Shown here in pieces: positions 1-6,927 of a stretch of DNA of 64,000 nucleotides. Source of the stretch: Hymenobacter metallicola (GTDB lineage Bacteria; Bacteroidota; Bacteroidia; Cytophagales; Hymenobacteraceae); contig NZ_SRMB01000001.1 in NCBI RefSeq assembly GCF_004745645.1, positions 620,001 to 684,000 of the forward strand, written 5' to 3'. The number at the start of each line of letters is the position of its first letter. Positions within the stretch are counted from its first letter, which is position 1. The translations under genes were made by a program, and so were the position numbers. The notes beneath the pieces are model-generated. The model was given only the letters and a program-made list of their open reading frames with translations. It was not told the DNA's origin and did not search any database.

Positions 1-603
1 CTGATTGGCTCCGAGCCCGACTTGGAGCACGTGGCCGAAGCCGGCGACGGGGCGTCCTTTCTGGCCTTGTGTGCTACGTTGCCCGCCCTGCCCGACATTG
101 TGCTGATGGATATGAACATGCCGGGCCTAAACGGGGTGGAGCTCAACGAGGCCTTGCAACGCCAGTACCCGAGCGTGAAAGTCATTGTGCTGTCGGTGCA
201 TGCCCAGGAGCGGCTGATGGCCAAGATGATAACCGCCGGGGCCGTGGGCTACCTGGCCAAAAACTGCAACAAAGATGAGTTGCTGCTGGCCATCCGGGCG
301 GTATACCGCACGGGCTTTTACATGAGTCCGCAGGTGCTCAGAGCCATTCGGCAAACGCACAGCTACCGGCCCACATCGGGCAGCCTGCTTCCGGGGGAGG
401 CCGAGCTTACCAACCGGGAAAAGGAAGTCCTCCACCTGATCTGTCAGCAATACTCCAACGCGGAAATTGCCGAAAAGCTGTTTTTGAGCGTGCGCACCGT
501 TGAAGGACACCGCAACAACCTGCTGCTGAAAACGGGTTGCCGTAATACGGCCGGTCTGGTGCTATTTGCGGTGAAAAACCAGCTGCACGAGGTGCTTTTT
601 TAA
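1..603 (+). CDS. LuxR/NarL-type response regulator, 5' truncated by window
   Basis: Two-component response regulator that binds DNA when phosphorylated by a sensor kinase. The frame is open from base 1, so the real start lies upstream of the window. Seen: the end of a receiver domain with the phospho-acceptor Asp in IVLMDMNMPG, the switch Lys in YLAKN, and a C-terminal LuxR helix-turn-helix (LTNREKEVLHL, then SVRTVEGHRNN). This order is the NarL/FixJ family pattern. The partner kinase is not in the window and is probably upstream. The regulon cannot be read from the sequence. A hairpin at 658-697 separates it from the toxin-like cassette, so it is probably not in the same transcript. Confidence 0.93.
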   Translation: MIGSEPDLEHVAEAGDGASFLALCATLPALPDIVLMDMNMPGLNGVELNEALQRQYPSVKVIVLSVHAQERLMAKMITAGAVGYLAKNCNKDELLLAIRAVYRTGFYMSPQVLRAIRQTHSYRPTSGSLLPGEAELTNREKEVLHLICQQYSNAEIAEKLFLSVRTVEGHRNNLLLKTGCRNTAGLVLFAVKNQLHEVLF

Positions 604-919
604 GGCAGACAAGCAGGAGCAGCCCCAGTTGCCCAGACTAGATTGTGGAGTCCCGGAGTCCGGTAGCCTGCCTTGTGCCGGCGCCGGACTTTTTTTATGT
701 CCCACGGGTGAAATACTGGCCGAGCGTATGCGGGCTTCGTGCCACTGGCAGGAGCCGAGTAGAACTACCTGGTTTGTAAAACGGGCACTTCTACGCTGCT
801 ATGCCGCCGGGGCATCTGCTTCCTTTGAATTGTCAACCGAAGCGCTTCACCCTGACAACGGCGGATATCGAAAAGCCGACCAAAGAGTAGATACGATTCC
901 CTTCAAGCTCATTATCCCC
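604..919. other. intergenic region upstream of the RIP cassette
   Basis: 316 bases without a convincing gene. A reading frame in phase with the next gene continues upstream to 629, but its translation there is low-complexity and unlike a protein N-terminus. The region holds the hairpin at 658-697 and presumably the promoter for 920-3172. I see no clear TAnnTTTG element. Confidence 0.5.
658..697 (+). terminator. probable intrinsic terminator of the response regulator
   Basis: Arms GTCCGG (658-663) and CCGGAC (684-689) are followed directly by a run of seven T. The stem is short but GC-rich. Confidence 0.5.
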
Positions 920-1702
920 ATGCAAAACGCCAAATCATCCTCCGTTATTGACACTCAGACTGCCGTGCAAGGTTTCGACCATCCGCTGGCGCAATCCATC
1001 CAAGCTACTGCCAACGGAACAACCTACACCATCGAAATAGATGCGACTTCGACTGTGTTGGGCGAACTGCAGGCCCAGAACTTTACCTTATTGGCGTACA
1101 AAGGAGCCTCGGGCCCCAACCAGGTTTCGGCCGGTATGCCGACTTGGTTTGCCCAGCCCTTTATCAACCTGTTTACGCCGATTGATATCGAGTATACGCC
1201 TGTGTACCAGGTATATATATCCAGTGTGCTAAATGTAGCGCCAAACACGATTATCAACATGGCCAAGGCTTCCTTGCCAGTGGGATTGGGGACTAGCCTG
1301 GTCTTCAACGCCGACGGTACCTTTACGCAGGGCGGAGCCGGCACCGCTGGCAGCATTGCCCTGACCAATAACCGCCCCGCCGGCACCCCGCCGCTGGTAG
1401 TTGGCCTGGCAGCCATGATCAACGGAGTCTTCTCGCCCTTCTGCGCCTTCACCTGCCCTCCGCAAAATGCGGTGCAAATGACCCCGCACGAAAGCGTCGC
1501 CTTCTTTGCCGCCCGTACGGCCCTGCAATCGGGTTCGGTAACGGCCAATGCTACGGCTCCCGGCTCCTCGTTTGCCATTCAGCCTACCGTGACGGACTAC
1601 ACCCTGCAAGTGCAAGACTCCACGTTCGCCATCGTTGGCACCGGCTCCACGATTACGACGGTCATCAACGCCGGTGACGCCCTGAGCATTCTGAACTCCT
1701 AA
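920..1702 (+). CDS. beta-rich protein of unknown function, first gene of RIP cassette
   Basis: 260-residue protein I do not recognise by family. The ATG at 920 (MQNAKSSS) was chosen over 629 because the upstream in-frame translation is not protein-like. There is no signal peptide or membrane segment. Alternating hydrophobic patterns suggest a beta-sandwich: TYTIEI near 35, NFTLLAYK 54-61, PTWFA 74-78, YQVYISS 96-102, and ESVAFFAA 191-198. It is Gly/Ala/Thr-rich and low in Lys. The order of these blocks resembles the next gene (1800-2474), suggesting distant paralogues. A gap of 97 bases to that gene and the same strand support one operon with the RIP-like gene at 2588. A role as a carrier, pore or lectin-like partner is only inference from context. 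Confidence 0.75.
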   Translation: MQNAKSSSVIDTQTAVQGFDHPLAQSIQATANGTTYTIEIDATSTVLGELQAQNFTLLAYKGASGPNQVSAGMPTWFAQPFINLFTPIDIEYTPVYQVYISSVLNVAPNTIINMAKASLPVGLGTSLVFNADGTFTQGGAGTAGSIALTNNRPAGTPPLVVGLAAMINGVFSPFCAFTCPPQNAVQMTPHESVAFFAARTALQSGSVTANATAPGSSFAIQPTVTDYTLQVQDSTFAIVGTGSTITTVINAGDALSILNS

Positions 1703-1799
1703 TAATCAGTGCCCAAGCTTGGTGCAGGTTCTTGGGGCGGCCTCCGCACGCGAGGGCTGGCGCGAGGCTTGGGCAACCTGATTCTTGTTTCTGGCCCGC

Positions 1800-2474
1800 A
1801 TGAGCAGCACATCCGCCACCGTTACCATCCAACTGCAGAGTGCTGATTTACGCTACATCCTCTCGCTTAATCAGCAGATTATTATTGTCAGAAGCCTGAA
1901 GAACGAGGGCAACTATGTAGTGGCCTGCTACGCGTCGGTGCCCGTTTTTCCAACCACTACGCTGCAGTTTGGCCCCAACTGGTACGTGTTTGCCGCCCCT
2001 GTTCCCAGCGCTTTCGACCAGCTTCCCCAGCTCCCAACCACTGCCCAGGTTGTCGATGCGGGCACTGTGTACACCTTTTCGGCTGGCATCTTTGGTCAGC
2101 AGCAGCCCGCGTATAGCCCCACGGTGTTTGGCTGTGACAACACGGTGGCGCAGCCCATTGGCTTTGGTGTTGCGCAGGACCTGGGGGTGAACGGTGTGCC
2201 GGCTCCGGCGCCGCTGGCCATTATGGAGGCCCCCACCAACCAGACTAGCTACCTGGAGCCAATAGACGAAATAAAAATTTTCCTGGCCTCTAACCTCACG
2301 GTCGGCCAGGTGCTGCCCGCGGCCCTCCTAACGCCCATCGGAGGAAGCAGCGTAAATCAACGGGGCGGTTTCAGCGTGGGGCAATACCTGGCCGTTCCGC
2401 TGACGCAAGACGTAACGGTCGGCTTCAATTCGGCTTCAAACTCCTTTGTTCGGACGTCCTTGCTGGGCGGGTAG
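1800..2474 (+). CDS. beta-rich protein of unknown function, second gene of RIP cassette
   Basis: 224-residue protein, no recognised family. The ATG at 1800 is preferred to an in-frame TTG at 1785. No signal peptide. Blocks resemble the upstream gene in the same order: TVTIQL 7-12, QQIIIVRS 25-32, WYVFAAP 61-67, a Gly/Val stretch with NGV near 131, DEIKIFLAS 156-164 followed by TVGQ, and a closing beta segment QDVTVGFNS. The upstream protein has TYTIEI, NFTLLAYK, YQVYISS, INGV and ESVAFFAA with SGSV in matching positions. I infer two divergent copies of one beta-sandwich fold. It sits 113 bases before the RIP-like gene and is probably co-transcribed with it. Function unknown. Confidence 0.75.
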   Translation: MSSTSATVTIQLQSADLRYILSLNQQIIIVRSLKNEGNYVVACYASVPVFPTTTLQFGPNWYVFAAPVPSAFDQLPQLPTTAQVVDAGTVYTFSAGIFGQQQPAYSPTVFGCDNTVAQPIGFGVAQDLGVNGVPAPAPLAIMEAPTNQTSYLEPIDEIKIFLASNLTVGQVLPAALLTPIGGSSVNQRGGFSVGQYLAVPLTQDVTVGFNSASNSFVRTSLLGG

Positions 2475-2587
2475 CCCGGGTACTTGCCTAGGCTAAGCGG
2501 GACTTGTGCGAAGCGGGCCGGAGAAAAGCCGTCGGGAGGCTGCTTGCTTTTACACGAATTATTACGGTCATTTTTTACCTGAAGAAC

Positions 2588-3172
2588 ATGCCAACAAGTT
2601 TACGATTCCTAAGAGGTGGCGCCTATACCAGTGATTTGACGACTATTTGCAGCGCCATCCGGGCCAACGGATCGGCCGTGAACGTCAGCCACTGCACCAT
2701 TACCCACCCCTTGGTGGCGGGCAACATTCAACTCCTGATCAACCTGGCCTACCAGCCCAACGGGAGTATGCCCCTGGCGACGGCCTCGCTCTACGTCCTG
2801 GGATTTATCAATGGTACCGGGACGTATACCTTCGCCCTAGCGCCCTTTCCCGGCGGACCCATCCCCGGCGCGGTGCCCTTGGTGGGCATCGACGGGTCCT
2901 ACGCCAGCCTGGGCTACGCCGTCGGGTTTGGGGGCTTGCAGATTACGGATGCCAACCTGCAAGCGTCGATACAAACTGTGCAGGCCTACGCCGGGGGCGC
3001 GTACACACCCGCCTTCCTGACCAGCCTGACGCGCCTGATTATTGCCTCCAGCGAGTCGTTGCGCCTGCACCAGGTCGGTATTGATGTGAACAGCGTGCTG
3101 GGTACGGCCGTGGCGTACGCACCCGACTGGAACGCCGTGCACGCCTGGGGCGGCCATACGCTCGGTTTCTAA
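2588..3172 (+). CDS. ribosome-inactivating-protein-like rRNA N-glycosidase
   Basis: 194-residue protein matching the RIP fold (ricin A chain, Shiga toxin A; Pfam RIP), whose members remove one adenine from the sarcin-ricin loop of large-subunit rRNA. Known active-site residues appear in the right order and context: Tyr69 in SLYVLGF (ricin Tyr80 in NAYVVGY), Tyr105 in GSYASL (ricin Tyr123 in GNYDRL), Glu156 and Arg159 in SSESLRL (ricin Glu177 and Arg180 in SEAARF), and Trp181 in PDWNAV (ricin Trp211 in NSWGRL). INGTGTYTFAL after Tyr69 parallels RAGNSAYFF. At 194 residues it is shorter than ricin A (about 267) and lacks a C-terminal tail. ATG 2588 was chosen; an in-frame TTG at 2504 would add a hydrophobic stretch but looks unlikely. 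No signal peptide, so release would need a non-Sec route, lysis or a partner. Whether the target is self, eukaryotic or bacterial ribosomes is unknown. Confidence 0.82.
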   Translation: MPTSLRFLRGGAYTSDLTTICSAIRANGSAVNVSHCTITHPLVAGNIQLLINLAYQPNGSMPLATASLYVLGFINGTGTYTFALAPFPGGPIPGAVPLVGIDGSYASLGYAVGFGGLQITDANLQASIQTVQAYAGGAYTPAFLTSLTRLIIASSESLRLHQVGIDVNSVLGTAVAYAPDWNAVHAWGGHTLGF

Positions 3173-3195
3173 CCGGCGCCTTGCCTGGCTAAGCT

Positions 3196-3242
3196 CAAAG
3201 GCCCTGGTTGCGGAGGGTAGCCTTCCGAAGCCAGGGCCTTTG
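3196..3242. terminator. bidirectional terminator between RIP-like gene and DUF1571 gene
   Basis: Arms AAAGGCCCTGG and CCAGGGCCTTT with an inner GGAGG/CCTTCC pairing. It lies between convergent genes. Confidence 0.8.
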
Positions 3243-3268
3243 TCGTGGAGCCGAGAAGCAGATTTCGC

Positions 3269-4126
3269 CTAGAACTTATAGTCTTTGTATTCTTTGGTGA
3301 ACTCGGCTGCCGAAATGGGCTGGTTGGGTACCACGTCCGAGAATTCAAACTTTTCGAACAAGCCCTTGTCGTCGTTCACCTGCACGGCGGCCGGCAGGAA
3401 GGTTTTCTGGTCGACGCAGACAATGGTGCGGCGCCCGTAGCCATTGGGTACCTGCAGGGTTTTGCCCGCCGGCACGGTTTCCTCCGCCGACAAGCCGTTG
3501 CGTTCCATAATGCGGTATTCGCCGCAGCCAAACCGCTCGGCAATACGCGAAACGGGCTCGGGCTTGGTGGTTTTGTAGGTTACGTAGCGAAACTGCGGAA
3601 AGTCGGAGCGCAGCACGTAGCAGGCCCGGCCCGCCACCGTGGAGTCGCCGGCGTAGCGGAAGCTTTTCTCGTAGGCGTGGTCCTGGCGCAGCGTCGAGCC
3701 ATGAATCAGGTCGGCAATGGTGCCGAAGCCGGCATTGAGCACGCTGTGGTGCTGGCTGCGGCGCATGACCGAGCCCTTGGGGTCCAGGTTGAGCGTCACG
3801 TAGGGAAAGGCGTTGGGGTTTACCCAGGCGTCGCCGTTGTTCTGCCCCGTTACCCAGAGCACTTCGATGCCTTTTTGATTGCGTACATAAATCTTCAGCG
3901 GGCTAAACTGAATCTTCATGTTGGAGCGGGCCTGCTGGTATTTATTGCCTTCCAGGCGCTCCTGGGCCCGCACGGTGCAGCGCAGGGTCTTCAGGTTTTC
4001 GATGGCGCTGGTAAGGCGAGCCAGTAATTGTTCGGTGGTAATCTTATCGGCGGGTGGGGCCGGGGCAGCGGCTCCTGCGGCGACAAGCAGGGCCGCCAGA
4101 GCCGAAAACCGCAAAGTACGAGTCAT
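3269..4126 (-). CDS. exported DUF1571/LolA-like protein with LysM-like segment
   Basis: 285-residue exported protein. The start at 4126 gives a clean signal peptide (MTRTLRFSALAALLVAAGAA, cleavage near 22-28). An upstream in-frame start at 4177 would bury it. Residues about 28-185 have the beta-rich pattern of DUF1571, which resembles the LolA/LolB lipoprotein-carrier fold. Residues about 190-232 look like a LysM repeat (PVSRIAERFG, then MERNGLS, then VPAGKTLQVPNGYG), which would bind peptidoglycan and hold the protein in the periplasm. The substrate is unknown. It is convergent with the toxin-like cassette and separated from it by a terminator. Confidence 0.8.
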   Translation of the reverse strand: MTRTLRFSALAALLVAAGAAAPAPPADKITTEQLLARLTSAIENLKTLRCTVRAQERLEGNKYQQARSNMKIQFSPLKIYVRNQKGIEVLWVTGQNNGDAWVNPNAFPYVTLNLDPKGSVMRRSQHHSVLNAGFGTIADLIHGSTLRQDHAYEKSFRYAGDSTVAGRACYVLRSDFPQFRYVTYKTTKPEPVSRIAERFGCGEYRIMERNGLSAEETVPAGKTLQVPNGYGRRTIVCVDQKTFLPAAVQVNDDKGLFEKFEFSDVVPNQPISAAEFTKEYKDYKF

Positions 4127-4212
4127 GCAGAGCGAAAAATAAGGATAGATAAGCCAGAACCACGCGGCCTCAGCCAAAACCGCGCCGGAGCTGAGAATCA
4201 GCGAATACCAGC

Positions 4213-4512
4213 TTAATTAAGGCTAATTCGGGGAAAGCGCGAAGCGGTGCTGTCGAATACGAAAAGCTCGTCAACTTCCACCTGCAGAAAGAAGCGGTAG
4301 AGCGGGAATTGCTCGACGGTGGAGCGGATGGCTTCCTCACTGCTGCCGTTCATCGTAATCCAGCCGCGGGTGCGGTTGGCGCTGATGGCGTAGGCCTCCA
4401 CGACATTGGCTTCAATAAGCTCGTTGATAAGATTCCGGTGCTCCGGAATCAAGGCAATGAACTCTTCATCAAAGGAATCCGGGAAACGGACGGTGACGAC
4501 AAACTTAGCCAT
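4213..4512 (-). CDS. muconolactone isomerase-like/YCII-like small protein
   Basis: 99-residue soluble protein beginning MAKFVVTVRFPDSFDEEF. The alternation of strand, helix and strand, with a length near 100, fits the ferredoxin-like dimeric alpha-beta barrel family that includes muconolactone delta-isomerase and YCII proteins. Recurrent features are an N-terminal strand, the helix RNLINELIEANVVEAY, then strand RGWITM. No catabolic genes surround it, so a real isomerase role is unlikely; it is best called conserved hypothetical. Transcribed toward the DUF1571 gene, with 86 bases between them. Confidence 0.7.
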   Translation of the reverse strand: MAKFVVTVRFPDSFDEEFIALIPEHRNLINELIEANVVEAYAISANRTRGWITMNGSSEEAIRSTVEQFPLYRFFLQVEVDELFVFDSTASRFPRISLN

Positions 4513-4614
4513 GCGGTATACCTATAGTATACGCTTAACGCCAGCACCCGGGGGAAAGTTGGGCCTGCTCGGCCGCAGAGGCAACTTTTTGCGCTGAAAA
4601 ACAGAATAGCGGGT

Positions 4615-5373
4615 ATGCATTTCGCCCTGATAACCCCCAGCCATAACCGGCGGCAGTACCTGCCCGAAGCCATTGCCAGCGTGCAAGCCAGCATTAGCGC
4701 CCCTCTGGACTTTTCCCGGGAACACCTCATTTATGAAAACGGCTCTACCGACGGCAGCCTCGAGTGGCTCAAGCAGGCCGCCCAGCAGGACGGCCAGGCC
4801 CTGCGCTACTGGAGCCACCCCGAGAAAGTACGGGCCGGCCGGGCCCGCAACCGCCTGATCGAGCAAACCGACCCGGCCGCCTGGCTCGTGCCCCTCGACG
4901 ATGACGATATTCTGCTGCAGCGCTGCCTCTACCACTACGCCGCCCTGATTGAAAAGAACCCCGCGCAGCCGTGGTTTGTGGCCGACTTCCTGCGCATGGA
5001 CCAAGACCGCCGCTACTTGCCCAAAGAAGATTACTACGCCTGGCGCTTCGACTCGCCCCAGGCCATGCTGCACGCCATTTTCAAGGCCGAACACTTTATT
5101 CAGGGCAACGTGTGCTACAGCCGGGCGCTGTTCGATACAGTAGGGGGCTACGACGAAGACCTGGCCATGGCCGAAGACCTGGATTTGTATGTGCGTTTTC
5201 TGCTGGCGGGCCACCTGCCCGTGCTTTCGCCCCATATCAGCCACTTGCACCGGTTTCACAGCAGCAACGTCAGCATCGGCGTGGATGCGGGCAAGCACAA
5301 CGAGGATCTGCGGGTGATTTATGACAAGTATGCCGAGCAGCTACGGGCGCTGGGCGTGGAGCGGCCGGGGTAA
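4615..5373 (+). CDS. family 2 glycosyltransferase
   Basis: 252-residue GT-A fold transferase that moves a sugar from a nucleotide donor to an unidentified acceptor, probably a surface glycan. Seen: N-terminal ALITPSHNRRQYLPEAI (nucleotide-binding strand and helix), ENGSTDGS, the metal-binding DXD-type run PLDDDD near residue 100, and the acceptor-side GGYDEDLAMAEDLDLYVR, where the catalytic-base ED motif is expected. No transmembrane segment. It stands alone rather than in a polysaccharide cluster, so the product cannot be assigned. Confidence 0.9.
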   Translation: MHFALITPSHNRRQYLPEAIASVQASISAPLDFSREHLIYENGSTDGSLEWLKQAAQQDGQALRYWSHPEKVRAGRARNRLIEQTDPAAWLVPLDDDDILLQRCLYHYAALIEKNPAQPWFVADFLRMDQDRRYLPKEDYYAWRFDSPQAMLHAIFKAEHFIQGNVCYSRALFDTVGGYDEDLAMAEDLDLYVRFLLAGHLPVLSPHISHLHRFHSSNVSIGVDAGKHNEDLRVIYDKYAEQLRALGVERPG

Positions 5374-5553
5374 TGGGAATGTAAGTTGCAAGTGGCGCAT
5401 CAATACCCTACCAAAGGCAATGGGTGTAAAAATGATTATGCGGTCTGCCAGCGTTGGGTCAATTCCTTCCGCGGTCAGACTCTTATACATGCTTTCTTCC
5501 GTAGCATTTACCGGCACGAAGTAAGGAAGTGACTGCTGAATGGTTGAGGTCAA
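5341..5553 (-). pseudogene. possible 3'-truncated remnant of a small conserved protein
   Basis: A 70-residue frame starting at a TTG at 5553. Its first 50 residues look protein-like (YKSLTAEGIDPTLADRIIIF, then TPIAFGRVLM), while the tail runs into the antisense of the glycosyltransferase end and reads as noise (LTFPLPRPLHAQRP). I infer that the 5' part of a once longer gene survives, cut where it meets 5374. It could also be chance coding-like sequence. It lies 23 bases downstream of the amidohydrolase, on the same strand. Confidence 0.3.
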
Positions 5554-5575
5554 GTCAGTGCTGCAGCTTATTACG

Positions 5576-6892
5576 CTATTTGTCCGTAGGGTAACTTACC
5601 CCACCTTTCATAACCAGCCTTACCTGGCGCAAGGCGGTAATCTGCTGGGTTGGGTCGCCTTCGACGGCTACCAGGTCGGCCAGCAGGCCGGGCTGAATTC
5701 GGCCGCGGTCCGGGAGATGGAAGACGCGGGCGTTGCCGCTGGTCTGGGCCTGCAGGACTTCCAGAGCCGAATAGCCATATTCCTGGACCAGCAATTCGGC
5801 TTCACGGCTGTTTTCGCCGTGCCGGAACACCCCGACGTCGCCCCCCACAACCAGAACCCCACCGCTTTTCCGAAACGCCTGCACGCTCAACCGTTTCTGC
5901 TGCAGACGCTCGGGCTCCGGGCCTAAGCCTTTCTTCCAGCCTTGGTACTGCGAAATAGCGTCGCCGGCGGCCACGGTGGGGCACAAGGCTACCCCGCGCT
6001 GCTTCATCAGCTTGAACACTTCCGTCGTGCCCGCGTCGCCGTGCTCAATGGTTTCGACCCCGGCCAGGGCGGCGCGGCGCATGCCCTCGGGGGTGGAGGC
6101 GTGGGCCACGACGGGCCGACCCGCGCCCTTGGCCGTTTGCACAATCAGGGTTAGCTCTTCCTGGGAAAACGTGGGGCGGGAAGGCTCGCCCTTGCCCCAA
6201 CGGTAGTCGGCGTATACTTTAACAATGTCGGCCCCTTTGCCAATTTGCTCCCGCACGGCCCGCACGATACCATCGACGCCGTCGGCTTCCTGGGCGCCCT
6301 GGGGCACATCCACATCCACCGAAAGTTTGGGACCATAGCTGCCCGTAGCCACCAGAGCCCGGGTGGCCACCAGCAGGCGCGGACCCGGGATGAAGCCCTG
6401 ATCAATGGCCTGCTTGAGGCCCACATCGGCGTAGTCGGCGCCTTCGGTGCCCAGGTCGCGGGCCGTGGTGTAGCCGGCCAAGAGCGTGGCCCGGGCGTGG
6501 GCGGTGGCCCGGGCTACCCGCAGCGCCTGCGACTCCTGCAGCACCTGGTCGTTCCAGCTGGTTTCGTTGTAGGGGTGGAGCAGCAGGTGCGAGTGTCCTT
6601 CAATCAGTCCGGGTAGCAGCGTCTGGCCCGGCAGCTCCAGGGTGCGGGCCCCGGCCGGAGTCCCTACCTGGGCCGCTGGCCCAACGGCCTTTATTTTGTC
6701 GCCTTCCACCAGCACGGCCCAGCCGGGATGCAGGGCCTCCCCATCGAATACGGCCGCCGGACGCAGCAGAACAATTGCGGAAGCAGGGGCGGGTGGCGGG
6801 TTTTGCGCCGTAACTGAACCCCACACAACGCCCAGCAAGGCGCTGAACGACAGGCGGTAAAAGGCGGAAGTCAGGTTCAAGGAGAAATGCAT
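5576..6892 (-). CDS. exported amidohydrolase (imidazolonepropionase-like)
   Basis: 438-residue metal-dependent hydrolase of the amidohydrolase superfamily, of the type that acts on amides or dipeptides. A signal peptide lies at 1-29 (ends GSVTAQ). Seen metal ligands of the TIM-barrel site: HxH in EGHSHLL, Lys in DIVKVYADY, His in VVAHAST, His in TIEHGD and Asp in VVGGDVGVF. The C-terminal segment (RGRIQPGLLADLVAVEGDPT) is the typical return to the small beta-sandwich domain. Substrate cannot be told. Neighbours are also exported hydrolase-like proteins (6928-7776, 7854-10115), consistent with extracellular peptide or amide use. Confidence 0.88.
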   Translation of the reverse strand: MHFSLNLTSAFYRLSFSALLGVVWGSVTAQNPPPAPASAIVLLRPAAVFDGEALHPGWAVLVEGDKIKAVGPAAQVGTPAGARTLELPGQTLLPGLIEGHSHLLLHPYNETSWNDQVLQESQALRVARATAHARATLLAGYTTARDLGTEGADYADVGLKQAIDQGFIPGPRLLVATRALVATGSYGPKLSVDVDVPQGAQEADGVDGIVRAVREQIGKGADIVKVYADYRWGKGEPSRPTFSQEELTLIVQTAKGAGRPVVAHASTPEGMRRAALAGVETIEHGDAGTTEVFKLMKQRGVALCPTVAAGDAISQYQGWKKGLGPEPERLQQKRLSVQAFRKSGGVLVVGGDVGVFRHGENSREAELLVQEYGYSALEVLQAQTSGNARVFHLPDRGRIQPGLLADLVAVEGDPTQQITALRQVRLVMKGGVSYPTDK

Positions 6893-6927
6893 GAAGTCGG
6901 AGTCAGGCTACAAGGCTGGCCGGGCAG

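Noticed and set aside
629..919. Extended N-terminus of the first cassette gene
   Set aside because: The translation before 920 is Cys/Arg/Ser-rich noise crossing a terminator, so the ATG at 920 is preferred.
1711..1775. Inverse repeat GCCCAAGC / GCTTGGGC between the two beta-rich genes
   Set aside because: The arms are short, widely spaced and without a T run; probably chance.
2504..2587. TTG start giving the RIP-like protein a hydrophobic leader
   Set aside because: The extension lacks a proper signal-peptide layout, and RIP homology begins after the ATG at 2588.
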